Shown piece by piece: positions 24,928-33,347 of a stretch of 33,501 nucleotides of DNA. A program made the translations under genes and the position numbers. This stretch comes from Klenkia terrae (lineage in GTDB: Bacteria > Actinomycetota > Actinomycetes > Mycobacteriales > Geodermatophilaceae): positions 4,428,539-4,462,039 of the forward strand of contig NZ_UEXK01000004.1 in assembly GCF_900491935.1 (NCBI RefSeq), given 5' to 3'. How positions within the stretch are numbered: the stretch's first letter is position 1; every line of letters starts with the position of its first letter. Below the pieces are notes generated by a model. It was not told the origin of the DNA, made no database searches, and saw nothing but the letters and a program-made list of their open reading frames with translations.

Positions 24928-25701
24928 ATGACGTCGACCACCCCGCCCGCCGTCCGACCCACCGCCGCCGAGCGCGCCCGCAGCGTGGCCTGCCGCCCCT
25001 CGGCCGCCGTGTGCGCCGCGGGCGTGTCCGGGTCCCGCGTGCTCGCCCACGCCACCACCCGGGCCGGCCAGGTGTTCCTCGTCGTGGCCGAGGACGGCGA
25101 GCTCGCCGCCGCCGTCCGCACCGCCCCCGAGGGCGACCTGCCGGCGCTGCTGATGGTCACCGACCACGCGCCGGTCCCGCTGCGGGACCAGGTCCGGGCC
25201 CAGCTGTGGCTGTCCGGGTGGCTGACACCGGTGCGCCCGGAGGATCAGCGCGAGGTCGCCCTGGCCTTCGCCGACGTCCAGCCCGCGGGGGCCCTGCTCG
25301 ACGTCGGCTCAACCGCCGTGCTGCTGCGCCTGGACCTGGCCGAGGTGGTGCTGGGCGAGGGCGGCACGACCGTCGAGCTCACCCCGGAGGACTACGCCGA
25401 CGCCGAGCCCGACCCGCTGGTGGGCGTGGAGACCGCGGCCCTGCAGCACCTGGACGCCGACCACCCCGAGGAGCTGGCCCTGCTCCGCTCGCGCATCCCG
25501 GGCGTCTGGGTGACCGACACCGACGTCGTGCGGCCGCTGGGCCTGGACCGCTCGGGCTTCCGGCTCCGCATCGAGTCCGCCCGCGGCCACCGCGACGTCC
25601 GGGTCCCCTTCGACGTCCCGGTGACCTCCGAGGCCGATCTCGGTCCCGCGGTGCACCGGCTCATGTGCGCGGCCCGGCGCTGCTGCCGGGCGCAGGACTG
25701 A
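24928..25701 (+). CDS. DUF2470 domain protein (HugZ-like)
   Basis: This 257-aa protein has an N-terminal split-barrel-like region (VLAHATTRAGQVFLVVAEDG, LPALLMVTDHAPVPLRD, VRAQLWLSGWLTPV) and then a C-terminal DUF2470 domain (VETAALQHLDADHPEELALL; FDVPVTSEADLGPAVHRLM). This is the layout of the HugZ/HutZ heme-utilisation family, where the DUF2470 part helps bind heme. Actinobacterial members are often iron-regulated, and here an IdeR box lies 27-45 nt upstream. A role in heme handling is likely; activity is unproven. The last residues are Cys/Arg-rich (MCAARRCCRAQD). ATG 24928 has GAGGA 7 nt ahead. The 3' end overlaps the converging ABC-F gene by 41 nt. Confidence 0.85.
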   Translation: MTSTTPPAVRPTAAERARSVACRPSAAVCAAGVSGSRVLAHATTRAGQVFLVVAEDGELAAAVRTAPEGDLPALLMVTDHAPVPLRDQVRAQLWLSGWLTPVRPEDQREVALAFADVQPAGALLDVGSTAVLLRLDLAEVVLGEGGTTVELTPEDYADAEPDPLVGVETAALQHLDADHPEELALLRSRIPGVWVTDTDVVRPLGLDRSGFRLRIESARGHRDVRVPFDVPVTSEADLGPAVHRLMCAARRCCRAQD

Positions 25702-27283
25702 GCGCGCCGCCGGTCAGCACCAGCCGGCGGTCCAGCCCGAGGTCGGCGAGGAACCGCTCGTCGTGGCTGACGACCAGCAGGGCGCCCCGGTAGGCCGCCA
25801 GCGCCTGCACCAGGTGCCGCACGCTGGCCAGGTCCAGGTTGTTGGTCGGCTCGTCGAGCACCAGCAGCTGCGGTGCCGGGTCGGCGAACAGCACGCAGGC
25901 CAGCACGGCGCGCAGCCGCTCGCCGCCGGACAGCGCCCCGACCGGCAGGTGCGCCCGCGACCCGCGGAAGAGGAACCGGGCCAGCAGGGTCAGCCGCTCC
26001 GACGCCGGCCGGTCCGGTGCCGCGGCGGCCAGGGCGTCGGCGACCGTCGTCCCGGGGTCGAGCAGGTCCAGCCGCTGCGACAGGTGGGCGACCCTTCCCT
26101 CGGCCCGGGTGACCGTGCCCCGGTCGGGGACCAGCGCGCCGGTCAGCACCTGCAGCAGGGTGGTCTTGCCCGAGCCGTTGGCGCCGGTCAGGGCCACCCG
26201 TTCCGGCCCGCGCAGCACCAGGTCCACCCCGGCCGGGAACGGGTCGCGGACGCCGACGCCGCGCGCCTCCAGCACGGTGCGCCCGGCCGGCACCCGGGTG
26301 TCGGGCAGCTCCAGGGCGATCTCGTCGTCGGTCCGCAGGGCGGCCTCCGCACGGTCCAGGCGGGCCCGGGCGTCGTCCACCCGGGAGCCGTGCGTGCCGT
26401 CGGCGCGACCAGCGGACTCCTCGGCCCGGCGCTTGCGGGCGCCGAGCAGGATCTTCGGGATCCCGGCGTCCGGCGCCTTCCGGGCGGCGGAGCCGGCCCG
26501 GCGCTCGGCCCGCTCCCGGGCCTCCTGCTTCTCCCGCTTCTCCCGCCGCAGCGCCTGCTCGGCGCCCCGGACGTCGCGCTCGGCGGCGGCCTGCTCGGTG
26601 GCCACCACCGACGTCCACTCCGTGTACCCACCGGCGACCAACCGCAGCCGGCCCCGGTCGAGCTCGGCGATCTGGTCCATGCGGTCGAGCAGGTCGCGGT
26701 CGTGGCTGACCACCAGCACCGTGCCGCCGGCGCCGGCCACGACGTCGTGCAGCCGGGCCCGCTCGCGGGCGTCGAGGTTGTTGGTCGGCTCGTCGAGCAG
26801 CAGGACGTCGGGACGGCGGAGCAGCTGCCCGGCCAGCCCGAGCACCACCACCTGGCCGCCGCTGAGGGTGGCCAGCTCCCGGTCCAGGCCGATGCCGCCC
26901 AGGCCCAGCCGGTCGAGCTGGGCGGAGGCGCGCTCCTCGACGTCCCAGTCGGTGCCGACGGTGTCGAGGCGGGCGGGGTCGACGTCGCCGGACTCCACGG
27001 CGCGGATCGCCGCCAGCACCGGGGCGACCCCGAGGACGTCGGCGACCGTGCCCGCGGCGGTGGTCGGCAGCGCCTGCGGCAGGTACCCGACCACGCCGTC
27101 GACGGTCACCGACCCGGCGGTGGGCGACAGCTCACCGGTGACCAGCCGCAGCAGGGTGGTCTTGCCGCCGCCGTTGGGCGCGACCAGGCCGGTGCGGCCG
27201 GGCCCGATCGTGGCGGTGACGCCGTCGAGCACGGGCGTGCCGTCGGGCCAGGCGAAGGACAGGGAGTTCAGCGTGATGGGCAC
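25661..27283 (-). CDS. ABC-F family ATPase
   Basis: This 540-aa soluble protein has two ABC domains and no membrane segments. The first Walker A is APNGGGKTT (35-43, with Ala for the usual first Gly), followed by LSGGQ and LLLDEPTNNLD. The second is GANGSGKTT, LSGGERLRAV and LVLDEPTNNLD. Between them lies a long charged linker (RREKREKQEARERAERRAGS, then GIPKILLGARKRRAEESAGR), the part that reaches into the ribosome's P site in ABC-F proteins. Family roles are translation factor or protection from ribosome-targeting antibiotics. The linker style recalls actinobacterial resistance types, but no drug can be assigned. GTG 27283 has GAGG at 7 nt. A long hairpin lies 118-178 nt upstream. Confidence 0.88.
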   Translation of the reverse strand: MPITLNSLSFAWPDGTPVLDGVTATIGPGRTGLVAPNGGGKTTLLRLVTGELSPTAGSVTVDGVVGYLPQALPTTAAGTVADVLGVAPVLAAIRAVESGDVDPARLDTVGTDWDVEERASAQLDRLGLGGIGLDRELATLSGGQVVVLGLAGQLLRRPDVLLLDEPTNNLDARERARLHDVVAGAGGTVLVVSHDRDLLDRMDQIAELDRGRLRLVAGGYTEWTSVVATEQAAAERDVRGAEQALRREKREKQEARERAERRAGSAARKAPDAGIPKILLGARKRRAEESAGRADGTHGSRVDDARARLDRAEAALRTDDEIALELPDTRVPAGRTVLEARGVGVRDPFPAGVDLVLRGPERVALTGANGSGKTTLLQVLTGALVPDRGTVTRAEGRVAHLSQRLDLLDPGTTVADALAAAAPDRPASERLTLLARFLFRGSRAHLPVGALSGGERLRAVLACVLFADPAPQLLVLDEPTNNLDLASVRHLVQALAAYRGALLVVSHDERFLADLGLDRRLVLTGGALSPAPGSSAGPRT

Positions 27284-27400
27284 GGGAGGACCTCGCGGGG
27301 GGACGCCGGGGGAGAGGGCGGGGGCGAGGTCGTCAGCGCACGGGGGCAGTCTGCCCACCCCGTCGCCCGCGCGCACCCGCTTTTCCACCCCGGGCCGCCC

Positions 27401-27461
27401 AGGCAAGGGAGCCCCTGCCGAATGCAGGGCGCCCGGCAGGTGCGGAAGGGATCCCTTGCCT
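27401..27461. terminator. Long hairpin between RecD2-like and ABC-F genes
   Basis: AGGCAAGGGA (27401-27410) pairs with TCCCTTGCCT (27452-27461), and an inner CCTGCCG / CGGCAGG pair extends it. It lies 13 nt beyond the stop of the minus-strand RecD2-like gene, so it is most likely that gene's terminator. It is also in the leader region of the ABC-F gene, where an attenuator could act. Confidence 0.65.
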
Positions 27462-27473
27462 CGGCCGGGCGGG

Positions 27474-29387
27474 TCAGCCCAGGTGGTCGCGGAGGAGCGC
27501 GGCCAGCCTCGTCCGCCGGGGCTTCACGTCGACCTCGCGGACCGCCCTCGCCAGCGCGGCACCGGACGCGTGCACGATCGACAGGTGGCGCTGAGCCCGG
27601 GTCAGCGCGGTGTAGACCAGCGGCCGGGACAGCATCCCGCCGGCCTCCGGCGGCAGGACGACGACCACGCCGGGCCACTCCGAGCCCTGCGCGCGGTGCA
27701 CGGTGATCGCCCAGCCGTGCTTGAGGTCGCCCAGCGCCGAGGTGGGCACGGTGCACGGCCCGGAGCTGAAGTCGACCGACAGCGTGCCGTCGCCGGTGCC
27801 GGTGACCACGCCGACCTCGCCGTTGGCGAAGCCGACCGGGTCCAGGTCCAGGTGGTTGGCGGTGGCGACCACCCGGTCGCCGACGTCGAAGCCCCAGACG
27901 GTGCCGTCGCCGGGGTTGAGCCGGGCCTTCAGCGCCTTGTTCAGCTCGATCGTGCCGGCCGGTCCGCGGTGCACCGGCGTCACCACCTGCACGGTGGACG
28001 GGTCGATCGACAGCGCCCGCGGGATGGAGTCGGTGACCAGCTGGACCACCCGGCGGGCGGCCTCGGCGCTGCCCTGCGCCGGCACGATGACCACCTCGCG
28101 GTCGGGGGAGTCCACCTGCACCAGCTCGCCGCCGCGCACGCCGGTCGCCAGTTTCGCGATGGCGCCACCGGCGGCCTGCCGGTGCAGGATCGTCAGCTCG
28201 GTCACCGGCACGACGCCGGAGTCGATCAGGTCGCCCAGCACGTGGCCCGGACCGATCGAGGGCAGCTGCGCCGGGTCGCCGACCAGCAGCAGGTGCGTGC
28301 CGTCGCCGCACGCCTCGAGCAGGGCGGCGGTCAGCTCGACGTCCAGCATCGAGGCCTCGTCGACGACGACCACGTCGGCGTCCAGCGGCCACTCCTCGTT
28401 GCGGGCGAACCCGCCCGTCATGCCCTGCGCGCCCAGCAGCCGGTGCACGGTGGTCGCCGGGTGGTCGGTGAGCTCCTCCAGCCGCTTGGCCGCCCGGCCG
28501 GTCGGTGCGGCCAGCGCGAGCTCGACGCCCTTCGACTCCAGCAGCTTGACGACGCTGGCGACGGTGCGGCTCTTGCCGGTACCGGGTCCACCGGTCAGCA
28601 GCGAGACCCCGGCGGCGAGGACCTGGGTCACCGCGTCCTTCTGCGCCGGGTCCAGCCCCTGCGCCACCGCCTTCACCGCGGACGCCGGGGCGATCGGCTC
28701 GGCGGTGGCCGCCAGCCGGGCGATGTTCTCGGCCACGGCGTCCTCGGCCATGCCGTAGCGGGCCAGGCTCAGCGTCCGCAGCGACGGGTCCGGCTCCTCG
28801 TCGGACTCCTCGTCGAACGGGGGCTCGTGCTCCAGCACGTCCCCGCTCTCCACGGCGGCCAGCACCGCGGCGGCGACGTCGTCCACGCCCTCGGCGCGCA
28901 GCGCGGTGAGCACCTGGTCCACCGGCAGCACGGTGTGCCCGTCGCGGGTGGCGGTGCGCAGGGTGAGCGCGACCAGGGCCCGGCCGCGCCGGCTGTCCTG
29001 CCGGTCGGCCCCCTTGAGGACGGCGATCGCGAGCCGGTCGGCGTCGGCGAGGGACACCTGGTTGAGCAGCAGCAACCGCCACGGGTCGTCCCGCAGGCGC
29101 CGTCCGGCGTCCGGGCCCAGCACCTCGCTGACCCCGGCGGCGAGCTTGGCGGCCAGGCCGGCACCGACCAGCAGCTCGACGACCTCGTAGGCCGGGGCCG
29201 CCGACAGGAAGGAGGAGAACAGCCGCTCGGCGCGCTGCCGGCCCACCCGCGGCAGCTTGACCAGGTTGTCGGCGCTGACGTGGTCGGGGGCGGTGATGCC
29301 GGCGCCGGGCAGCTCGGCGGCCGCGCGCTTGCCGAGCCCGGGCCAGAGCCCGGCGGCGGTGAAGGCGGCGAAGACGGGGTCGGTCAT
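27474..29387 (-). CDS. RecD2-like ATP-dependent DNA helicase
   Basis: This 637-aa superfamily 1B helicase has an N-terminal helix-hairpin-helix region (LWPGLGKRAAAELPGAGI; LVKLPRVGRQRAERLF). Walker A GGPGTGKS is at 266-273, Walker B DEASM is from 343, and motif III is GDPAQLPSIGPG. The C-terminal UvrD-like motifs are HGWAITVHRAQGSEWPG and YTALTRAQRHL. RecD2 unwinds DNA 5' to 3' and works outside RecBCD, with roles in repair and mutation avoidance. At 637 aa it is shorter than typical RecD2 (over 700), chiefly in the N-terminal part. ATG 29387 overlaps the stop of the aldo/keto reductase gene as ATGA, so translation is coupled. The open frame upstream to 32030 is out-of-frame shadow of other genes. 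Confidence 0.88.
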   Translation of the reverse strand: MTDPVFAAFTAAGLWPGLGKRAAAELPGAGITAPDHVSADNLVKLPRVGRQRAERLFSSFLSAAPAYEVVELLVGAGLAAKLAAGVSEVLGPDAGRRLRDDPWRLLLLNQVSLADADRLAIAVLKGADRQDSRRGRALVALTLRTATRDGHTVLPVDQVLTALRAEGVDDVAAAVLAAVESGDVLEHEPPFDEESDEEPDPSLRTLSLARYGMAEDAVAENIARLAATAEPIAPASAVKAVAQGLDPAQKDAVTQVLAAGVSLLTGGPGTGKSRTVASVVKLLESKGVELALAAPTGRAAKRLEELTDHPATTVHRLLGAQGMTGGFARNEEWPLDADVVVVDEASMLDVELTAALLEACGDGTHLLLVGDPAQLPSIGPGHVLGDLIDSGVVPVTELTILHRQAAGGAIAKLATGVRGGELVQVDSPDREVVIVPAQGSAEAARRVVQLVTDSIPRALSIDPSTVQVVTPVHRGPAGTIELNKALKARLNPGDGTVWGFDVGDRVVATANHLDLDPVGFANGEVGVVTGTGDGTLSVDFSSGPCTVPTSALGDLKHGWAITVHRAQGSEWPGVVVVLPPEAGGMLSRPLVYTALTRAQRHLSIVHASGAALARAVREVDVKPRRTRLAALLRDHLG

Positions 29388-30361
29388 CCGGGGCGGCGGT
29401 CGGGGTACGAGGTGTGCGGGGCGGAGACCTCGTCCAGGGCGAACCGGATCGCCGCGGGCAGGCTGACCTCCTCGGCGTCCAGGCTGACCTGCAGCTGGGC
29501 GGCGGTGCGCGCGCCGACGACCGGGGCGACGACGCCGGGCCGGTCGCGCAGCCAGGCCAGCGCCACGGCCAGCGGGACGGTGTGCAGGCCCTGGGCGGCG
29601 GTGCAGACGGCCTCGACGACCCGGTCGGCGTCCTTGGAGCGCAGGTCGTCGACGAAGCCGGACCACTGCGGGGAGGCACCGCGGCTGTCGCTGGGGGTGG
29701 TGTGCCGGTACTTGCCGGTCAGCAGGCCGCGGCCCAGCGGCGACCAGGGCAGCAGCCCGATGCCCAGGGACTCCACGGCCGGCACGACCTCGCGCTCGAC
29801 GCCGCGCTGCAGCAGCGAGTACTCCATCTGGCTGCTGACGATCGGGGCGCGCCCGGGCCAGCTGCGCTGGTGGGTGGCGGCCTGCGCGGTCTGCCAGCCG
29901 GTGAGGTTGCTCACGCCGACGTAGCGGGCGCGGCCGCTGCTCACCGCGGTGTCCAGGGCAGCCAGGGTCTCGTCCAGGGGGGTGTGGTCGTCCCAGGCGT
30001 GCAGCTGCCAGAGGTCGACGTGGTCCAGGCCGAGGCGCTCGAGCGAGGCGTCCAGGGCGGCCAGGAGGTGGCCGCGCGAGCCGCCGCGGCCCATGGCCCC
30101 GGTGCGGGTGCGGCCGCCGGCCTTGGTCGCGACCAGCACGTCCTCCCGCGGGACGACGTCGGACAGCAGCCGGCCCAGCGTCCGCTCGGACTCCCCGTCG
30201 ACGTAGACGTCCGCGGTGTCCACCAGCGTGCCGCCGGCGTCGACGAAGGCGGTCAGCTGCATCGCAGCCTCGTCCTCGTCGGTGTCCCCGCCCCAGGTCA
30301 TCGTGCCCAGCGCGAGCCGGGAGACCACCAGGCCGCTGCGCCCCAACGCCCGCTGTTCCAC
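29384..30361 (-). CDS. Aldo/keto reductase
   Basis: This 325-aa TIM-barrel NADPH-dependent oxidoreductase begins [20 protein letters not shown], as the family does. The catalytic tetrad is visible: D48 (VDTADVY), Y53, K80 (ATKAG) and H121 (LWQLHAWD). The NADPH-binding tail [11 protein letters not shown] is present. It reduces aldehydes or ketones; the natural substrate is unknown. GTG 30361 was chosen with TAGGTT (30375-30370, minus strand) 8 nt ahead, a leaderless promoter. The gene is first in a probable operon with the RecD2-like helicase, with a 4-nt overlap, an unusual pairing of functions. Confidence 0.92.
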   Translation of the reverse strand: MEQRALGRSGLVVSRLALGTMTWGGDTDEDEAAMQLTAFVDAGGTLVDTADVYVDGESERTLGRLLSDVVPREDVLVATKAGGRTRTGAMGRGGSRGHLLAALDASLERLGLDHVDLWQLHAWDDHTPLDETLAALDTAVSSGRARYVGVSNLTGWQTAQAATHQRSWPGRAPIVSSQMEYSLLQRGVEREVVPAVESLGIGLLPWSPLGRGLLTGKYRHTTPSDSRGASPQWSGFVDDLRSKDADRVVEAVCTAAQGLHTVPLAVALAWLRDRPGVVAPVVGARTAAQLQVSLDAEEVSLPAAIRFALDEVSAPHTSYPDRRPG

Positions 30362-30413
30362 GAGGGGTCAACCTACCGGGACCTGCCAGGCCCGGACCGT
30401 AGGCTGCCGCCCC
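30362..30413. promoter_or_regulatory. Compact divergent leaderless promoter pair
   Basis: Only 52 nt separate the starts of the aldo/keto reductase (minus) and uppP (plus). TAGGTT (30375-30370, minus) is 8 nt before GTG 30361, and TAGGCT (30400-30405, plus) is 8 nt before GTG 30414. Both transcripts would begin at or near their start codons, and the -35 regions would overlap. Confidence 0.6.
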
Positions 30414-31229
30414 GTGGGTTGGGTAGAAGCAGTCGTCCTCGGGCTGGTGCAGGGACTCACGGAGTTCCTGCCCATCTCCTCCAGCGCGCACCTCCGGGTG
30501 GTCGGCGCCCTCTTCGGCTGGGACGACCCGGGTGCGGCGTTCACCGCGATCACCCAGATCGGCACCGAGATCGCCGTCCTCATCTACTTCCGGCACGACA
30601 TCTGGAACATCATCCGGACCTGGGTGCTCTCGCTGCGGGACAAGTCGCTGCGCTCGGAGCCCGACGCCCGGATGGGCTGGCTGATCATCATCGGGTCGAT
30701 CCCGATCGTCGTCCTGGGGCTCCTGCTGCAGGACAAGATCGAGACGACGTTCCGCGACCTGCGGATCATCGCCATCGCCCTGGTCGTGTTCTCCCTGGTG
30801 CTCTTCTTCGCCGACCGGATCGGCAGCAAGCAGCGCCAGCTGTCGGACCTGACCGTCGGCCACGGCGTGCTCTACGGGCTGGCCCAGGCGGCGGCGCTGA
30901 TCCCCGGCGTGTCGCGGTCGGGCGGCACGATCACGATGGGCCTGTTCCTCGGCTACTCCCGGGCGGCCGCGGCGCGCTACTCGTTCCTGCTGGCCATCCC
31001 CGCCGTCCTCGGCTCGGGCCTGTTCCAGGCCTACGAGTCGCTGGACACCGGCATCGAGTGGGGCCCGACGATCGTGGCCACGGTGATCGCCTTCGGCGTC
31101 GGCTTCGCCGTGATCGCCTGGCTGCTGCGCTACCTGGAGCGCGGCACCTTCACCCCGTTCGTGGTCTACCGGATCGTGCTGGGCCTCGCCCTGCTCGCCC
31201 TGGTCGGCGCGGGCGTGCTGACGCCCTAA
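30414..31229 (+). CDS. uppP: Undecaprenyl-diphosphate phosphatase (UppP/BacA)
   Basis: This 271-aa membrane enzyme recycles undecaprenyl diphosphate to the monophosphate carrier used for peptidoglycan and other envelope glycans. The family motifs are complete: [18 protein letters not shown] with E17, S22-S24 and H26, and PGVSRSGGT with R168. About seven to eight hydrophobic helices follow the usual pattern. Start GTG 30414 gives the normal N-terminus ([16 protein letters not shown]) and has TAGGCT 8 nt ahead. The order uppP, histidine phosphatase, DUF3090, SCO1664-like matches Rv2136c-Rv2133c of M. tuberculosis, which leads into cysQ and mshC. Confidence 0.95.
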   Translation: MGWVEAVVLGLVQGLTEFLPISSSAHLRVVGALFGWDDPGAAFTAITQIGTEIAVLIYFRHDIWNIIRTWVLSLRDKSLRSEPDARMGWLIIIGSIPIVVLGLLLQDKIETTFRDLRIIAIALVVFSLVLFFADRIGSKQRQLSDLTVGHGVLYGLAQAAALIPGVSRSGGTITMGLFLGYSRAAAARYSFLLAIPAVLGSGLFQAYESLDTGIEWGPTIVATVIAFGVGFAVIAWLLRYLERGTFTPFVVYRIVLGLALLALVGAGVLTP

Positions 31230-31232
31230 CCT
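31227..31232 (+). promoter_or_regulatory. -10 element that includes the uppP stop codon
   Basis: TAACCT begins with the TAA stop of uppP and ends 6 nt before ATG 31239. This fits a leaderless start for the phosphatase gene inside the operon. The same TAACCT recurs at 31941. Confidence 0.5.
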
Positions 31233-31238
31233 CGGACC

Positions 31239-31943
31239 ATGACCACGGTGATCCTGCTCCGCCACGGCCGGACGACGGCGAACGCGTCCGGCCTGCTCGC
31301 CGGCTGGACCCCCGGGGTCCGGCTGGACGAGAAGGGCGAGGAGCAGGTGGCCGCCGTGGGCGCCCGGCTCGCCCCGGTCCCGCTGGCCGCGATCGTGTCC
31401 AGCCCGCTGGAGCGCTGCCAGCAGACCGCCGGCGCCGTCCTGGCCGGCCGCGAGCTCGAGCTGCAGACCGACGACCGGCTGGGGGAGTGCCGCTACGGCG
31501 ACTGGACCGGCAAGCCGATCAAGGACCTGCTCAAGGAGCCGCTGTGGAAGGTCGTGCAGCAGCACCCCTCCGCCGCGGTCTTCCCCGGCCCCGAGGGCGA
31601 GGGGCTGGCGCAGACCCAGGCCCGCGCCGTCGCCGCCGTCCGGGAGTGGAACGCGAAGCTGGGCCCGGACGCCGTCTGGCTGGCCTGCACCCACGGCGAC
31701 GTGATCAAGGCGATCCTGGCCGACGCCTACGGCATGCACCTGGACTCCTTCCAGCGGATCGTCGCCGACCCCGCCTCGATCTCGGTCGTCAGCTACACCG
31801 AGACCCGCCCGTTCGTGCTCCGGGTCAACGACTCCGGCGGCGACGTCAGCGGGCTGATCCCGCCGAAGAAGAAGGCCCGCCGCTCGCGGAAGGCCTCCTC
31901 GGACGCCGTCGTCGGCGGGGGCGCCGGCCCGGCCGGCGCGTAA
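31239..31943 (+). CDS. Histidine phosphatase, MSMEG_4193 family
   Basis: This 234-aa histidine phosphatase has the RHG motif at 8-10 with nucleophile H9, a second Arg in SSPLERCQQT, the acid in GECRYGDWTG, and the second His H152 (CTHGDVIK). The actinobacterial family is often called a putative phosphomutase but is more likely a phosphatase; its substrate is not established. The C-terminal 35 residues (PPKKKARRSRKASSD...) are basic, then Gly/Ala-rich, and not part of the fold. It is encoded between uppP and DUF3090 as in mycobacteria and streptomycetes. Start ATG 31239 has no Shine-Dalgarno sequence, only TAACCT. Confidence 0.92.
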   Translation: MTTVILLRHGRTTANASGLLAGWTPGVRLDEKGEEQVAAVGARLAPVPLAAIVSSPLERCQQTAGAVLAGRELELQTDDRLGECRYGDWTGKPIKDLLKEPLWKVVQQHPSAAVFPGPEGEGLAQTQARAVAAVREWNAKLGPDAVWLACTHGDVIKAILADAYGMHLDSFQRIVADPASISVVSYTETRPFVLRVNDSGGDVSGLIPPKKKARRSRKASSDAVVGGGAGPAGA

Positions 31944-31946
31944 CCT
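31941..31946 (+). promoter_or_regulatory. -10 element that includes the phosphatase stop codon
   Basis: TAACCT begins with the TAA stop of the histidine phosphatase gene and lies 7 nt before GTG 31954 of the DUF3090 gene. The layout is the same as at 31227-31232. Confidence 0.5.
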
Positions 31947-31953
31947 CGTCGCC

Positions 31954-32505
31954 GTGCCACGCCAGGTCTTCCTCTTCGAACGCCCCGTCCGCTTCGTCGC
32001 CGGCACCGTCGGGCAGCCCGGCGACCGCACCTTCTACCTGCAGGCCGCCGACCAGGCCGGTCGGGTGGTCAGCGTCGCCCTGGAGAAGTCTCAGGTCGAG
32101 GTGCTCGCCGAGCGGATGAGCGAGCTGCTCGACGAGGTCGCCACCCGGGCCACCACCGTCGTCCCCCCGGACGCCGACGTCGACGACCTCGACCCGTTGA
32201 CCGCCCCCGTCGACGAGGAGTTCCGCGTCGCGGCCATGGGCCTGGCCTGGGACGGCGGGGCCCGGGCCGTCGTCGTGGAGGCCGTGGCCGCGGGCGAGGA
32301 GCCGATCGACGAGGACGCGATCCTCTCCGACGCCGACGAGGGCCCCGACGCGCTGCGGGTGGTCATCCCCCCGGCGGCGGCCCGCGGCTTCGTGGCCCGC
32401 GCCCGCCGGGTGGTCTCGGCCGGGCGGCCGGCCTGCCCGTTGTGCTCGATGCCGCTGGACCCGGCCGGCCACGTCTGCCCGCGGCAGAACGGGTACCGGC
32501 GCTGA
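31954..32505 (+). CDS. DUF3090 family protein
   Basis: This 183-aa protein starts PRQVFLFERPVRFVAGTVGQ, as the family does, and ends with the diagnostic zinc-ribbon-like tail CPLCSMPLDPAGHVCPRQNG then YRR, with C161, C164, H173 and C175. It is a cytoplasmic protein of unknown function, found almost only in actinomycetes and nearly always beside the histidine phosphatase and the SCO1664-like kinase-fold protein. This suggests that the three act together. Start GTG 31954 has TAACCT 7 nt ahead. Its stop codon overlaps the probable start of the next gene. Confidence 0.93.
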   Translation: MPRQVFLFERPVRFVAGTVGQPGDRTFYLQAADQAGRVVSVALEKSQVEVLAERMSELLDEVATRATTVVPPDADVDDLDPLTAPVDEEFRVAAMGLAWDGGARAVVVEAVAAGEEPIDEDAILSDADEGPDALRVVIPPAAARGFVARARRVVSAGRPACPLCSMPLDPAGHVCPRQNGYRR

Positions 32506-33347
32506 CCGAGCGCCAGGGCGGCACGGGCGACGAGCTCGTGGACGCCTTCCTGGGCGGCGAGCTCGACGACCTCGCGGACGAGCCCGACGAGGACGACGAG
32601 TTCGAGGACGACGAGGACGGCGAGACCCGCGAGGTCGAGGGCCTGGCCTTCGACCACGGCGACCGGCGCTCGCCCGCCGACGACGCCGAGTCGCGCACGC
32701 TGCTGCTCGACGGCGAGCTGGACCTCGAGGGCCGGCTGCTCGACGCCTCCAACGTCACCCTGATCGGGGCCATCCGCACCGACACCCTGGCCGGGGAGTG
32801 CGTCTACAAGCCGGTGCGCGGCGAGCGCCCGCTGTGGGACTTCCCCGACGGCACGCTGGCCGGCCGGGAGATCAGCGCCTACCTGGTCTCCGAGGCCACC
32901 GGCTGGCGGGTCGTGCCCCCCACGGTGCTGCGCGACGGGCCCTTCGGCAGCGGCATGGTCCAGCTGTGGCAGCACATCGACCCGACGGTGGAGATGACCA
33001 CCTTCGTGCGGCGGGACATCCCCGAGCTGCGCCGGATGGCGGTGTTCGACGCGGTGGTCAACAACGCCGACCGCAAGGGCGGGCACATGATCCCGGTCGC
33101 CGGCGGCCACGTGTACGGCGTGGACCACGGCATCTGCTTCTCCGCCGACCCCAAGCTGCGCACCCTGCTGTGGCGGTGGGCCGGTCAGCCGCTCACCGAC
33201 GAGGCGGTCGAGGTGCTGGACCGGCTGCAGGACCAGCTGCGCGGTGACCTGGGGGAGCAGCTGCACGAGCACCTGACCCGCACCGAGGTCCGCCGCACCC
33301 AGCAGCGGGTCGCCGACCTGCTGCGCAGCGGCCGGCACCCCGAGCCC
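32502..33347 (+). CDS. SCO1664-family kinase-fold protein, 3' truncated
   Basis: The product is about 280 aa to the contig break. A very acidic N-terminus (LADEPDEDDEFEDDEDGETR) precedes a domain like that of phosphatidylinositol 3/4-kinases and HipA: LLDASNVTLIGAI, a Lys in ECVYKPVRGERPLWDFPDG, the catalytic-loop-like FDAVVNNADRKGGHM, and the metal-loop-like YGVDHGICF. Activity is unproven. The frame has GTG at 32442 (64-nt overlap with DUF3090) and 32538. CTG 32502, overlapping the DUF3090 stop as CTGA, would fit the usual coupling best, so the start is uncertain. After about 33340 the sequence becomes adapter, so the last residues (from PEPTRPERISY on) are artefact and perhaps 10-15 true residues are missing. 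Confidence 0.82.

Noticed and set aside
25839-29924. Very long plus-strand open frame (over 1300 codons)
   Set aside because: It is Ser/Arg/Pro-rich low-complexity translation opposite the ABC-F, RecD2-like and aldo/keto reductase genes, all of which have complete catalytic motifs.
29388-32030. Minus-strand upstream extension of the RecD2-like frame
   Set aside because: It runs antisense through uppP and the phosphatase and out of frame through the aldo/keto reductase. RecD2-like sequence begins at ATG 29387.
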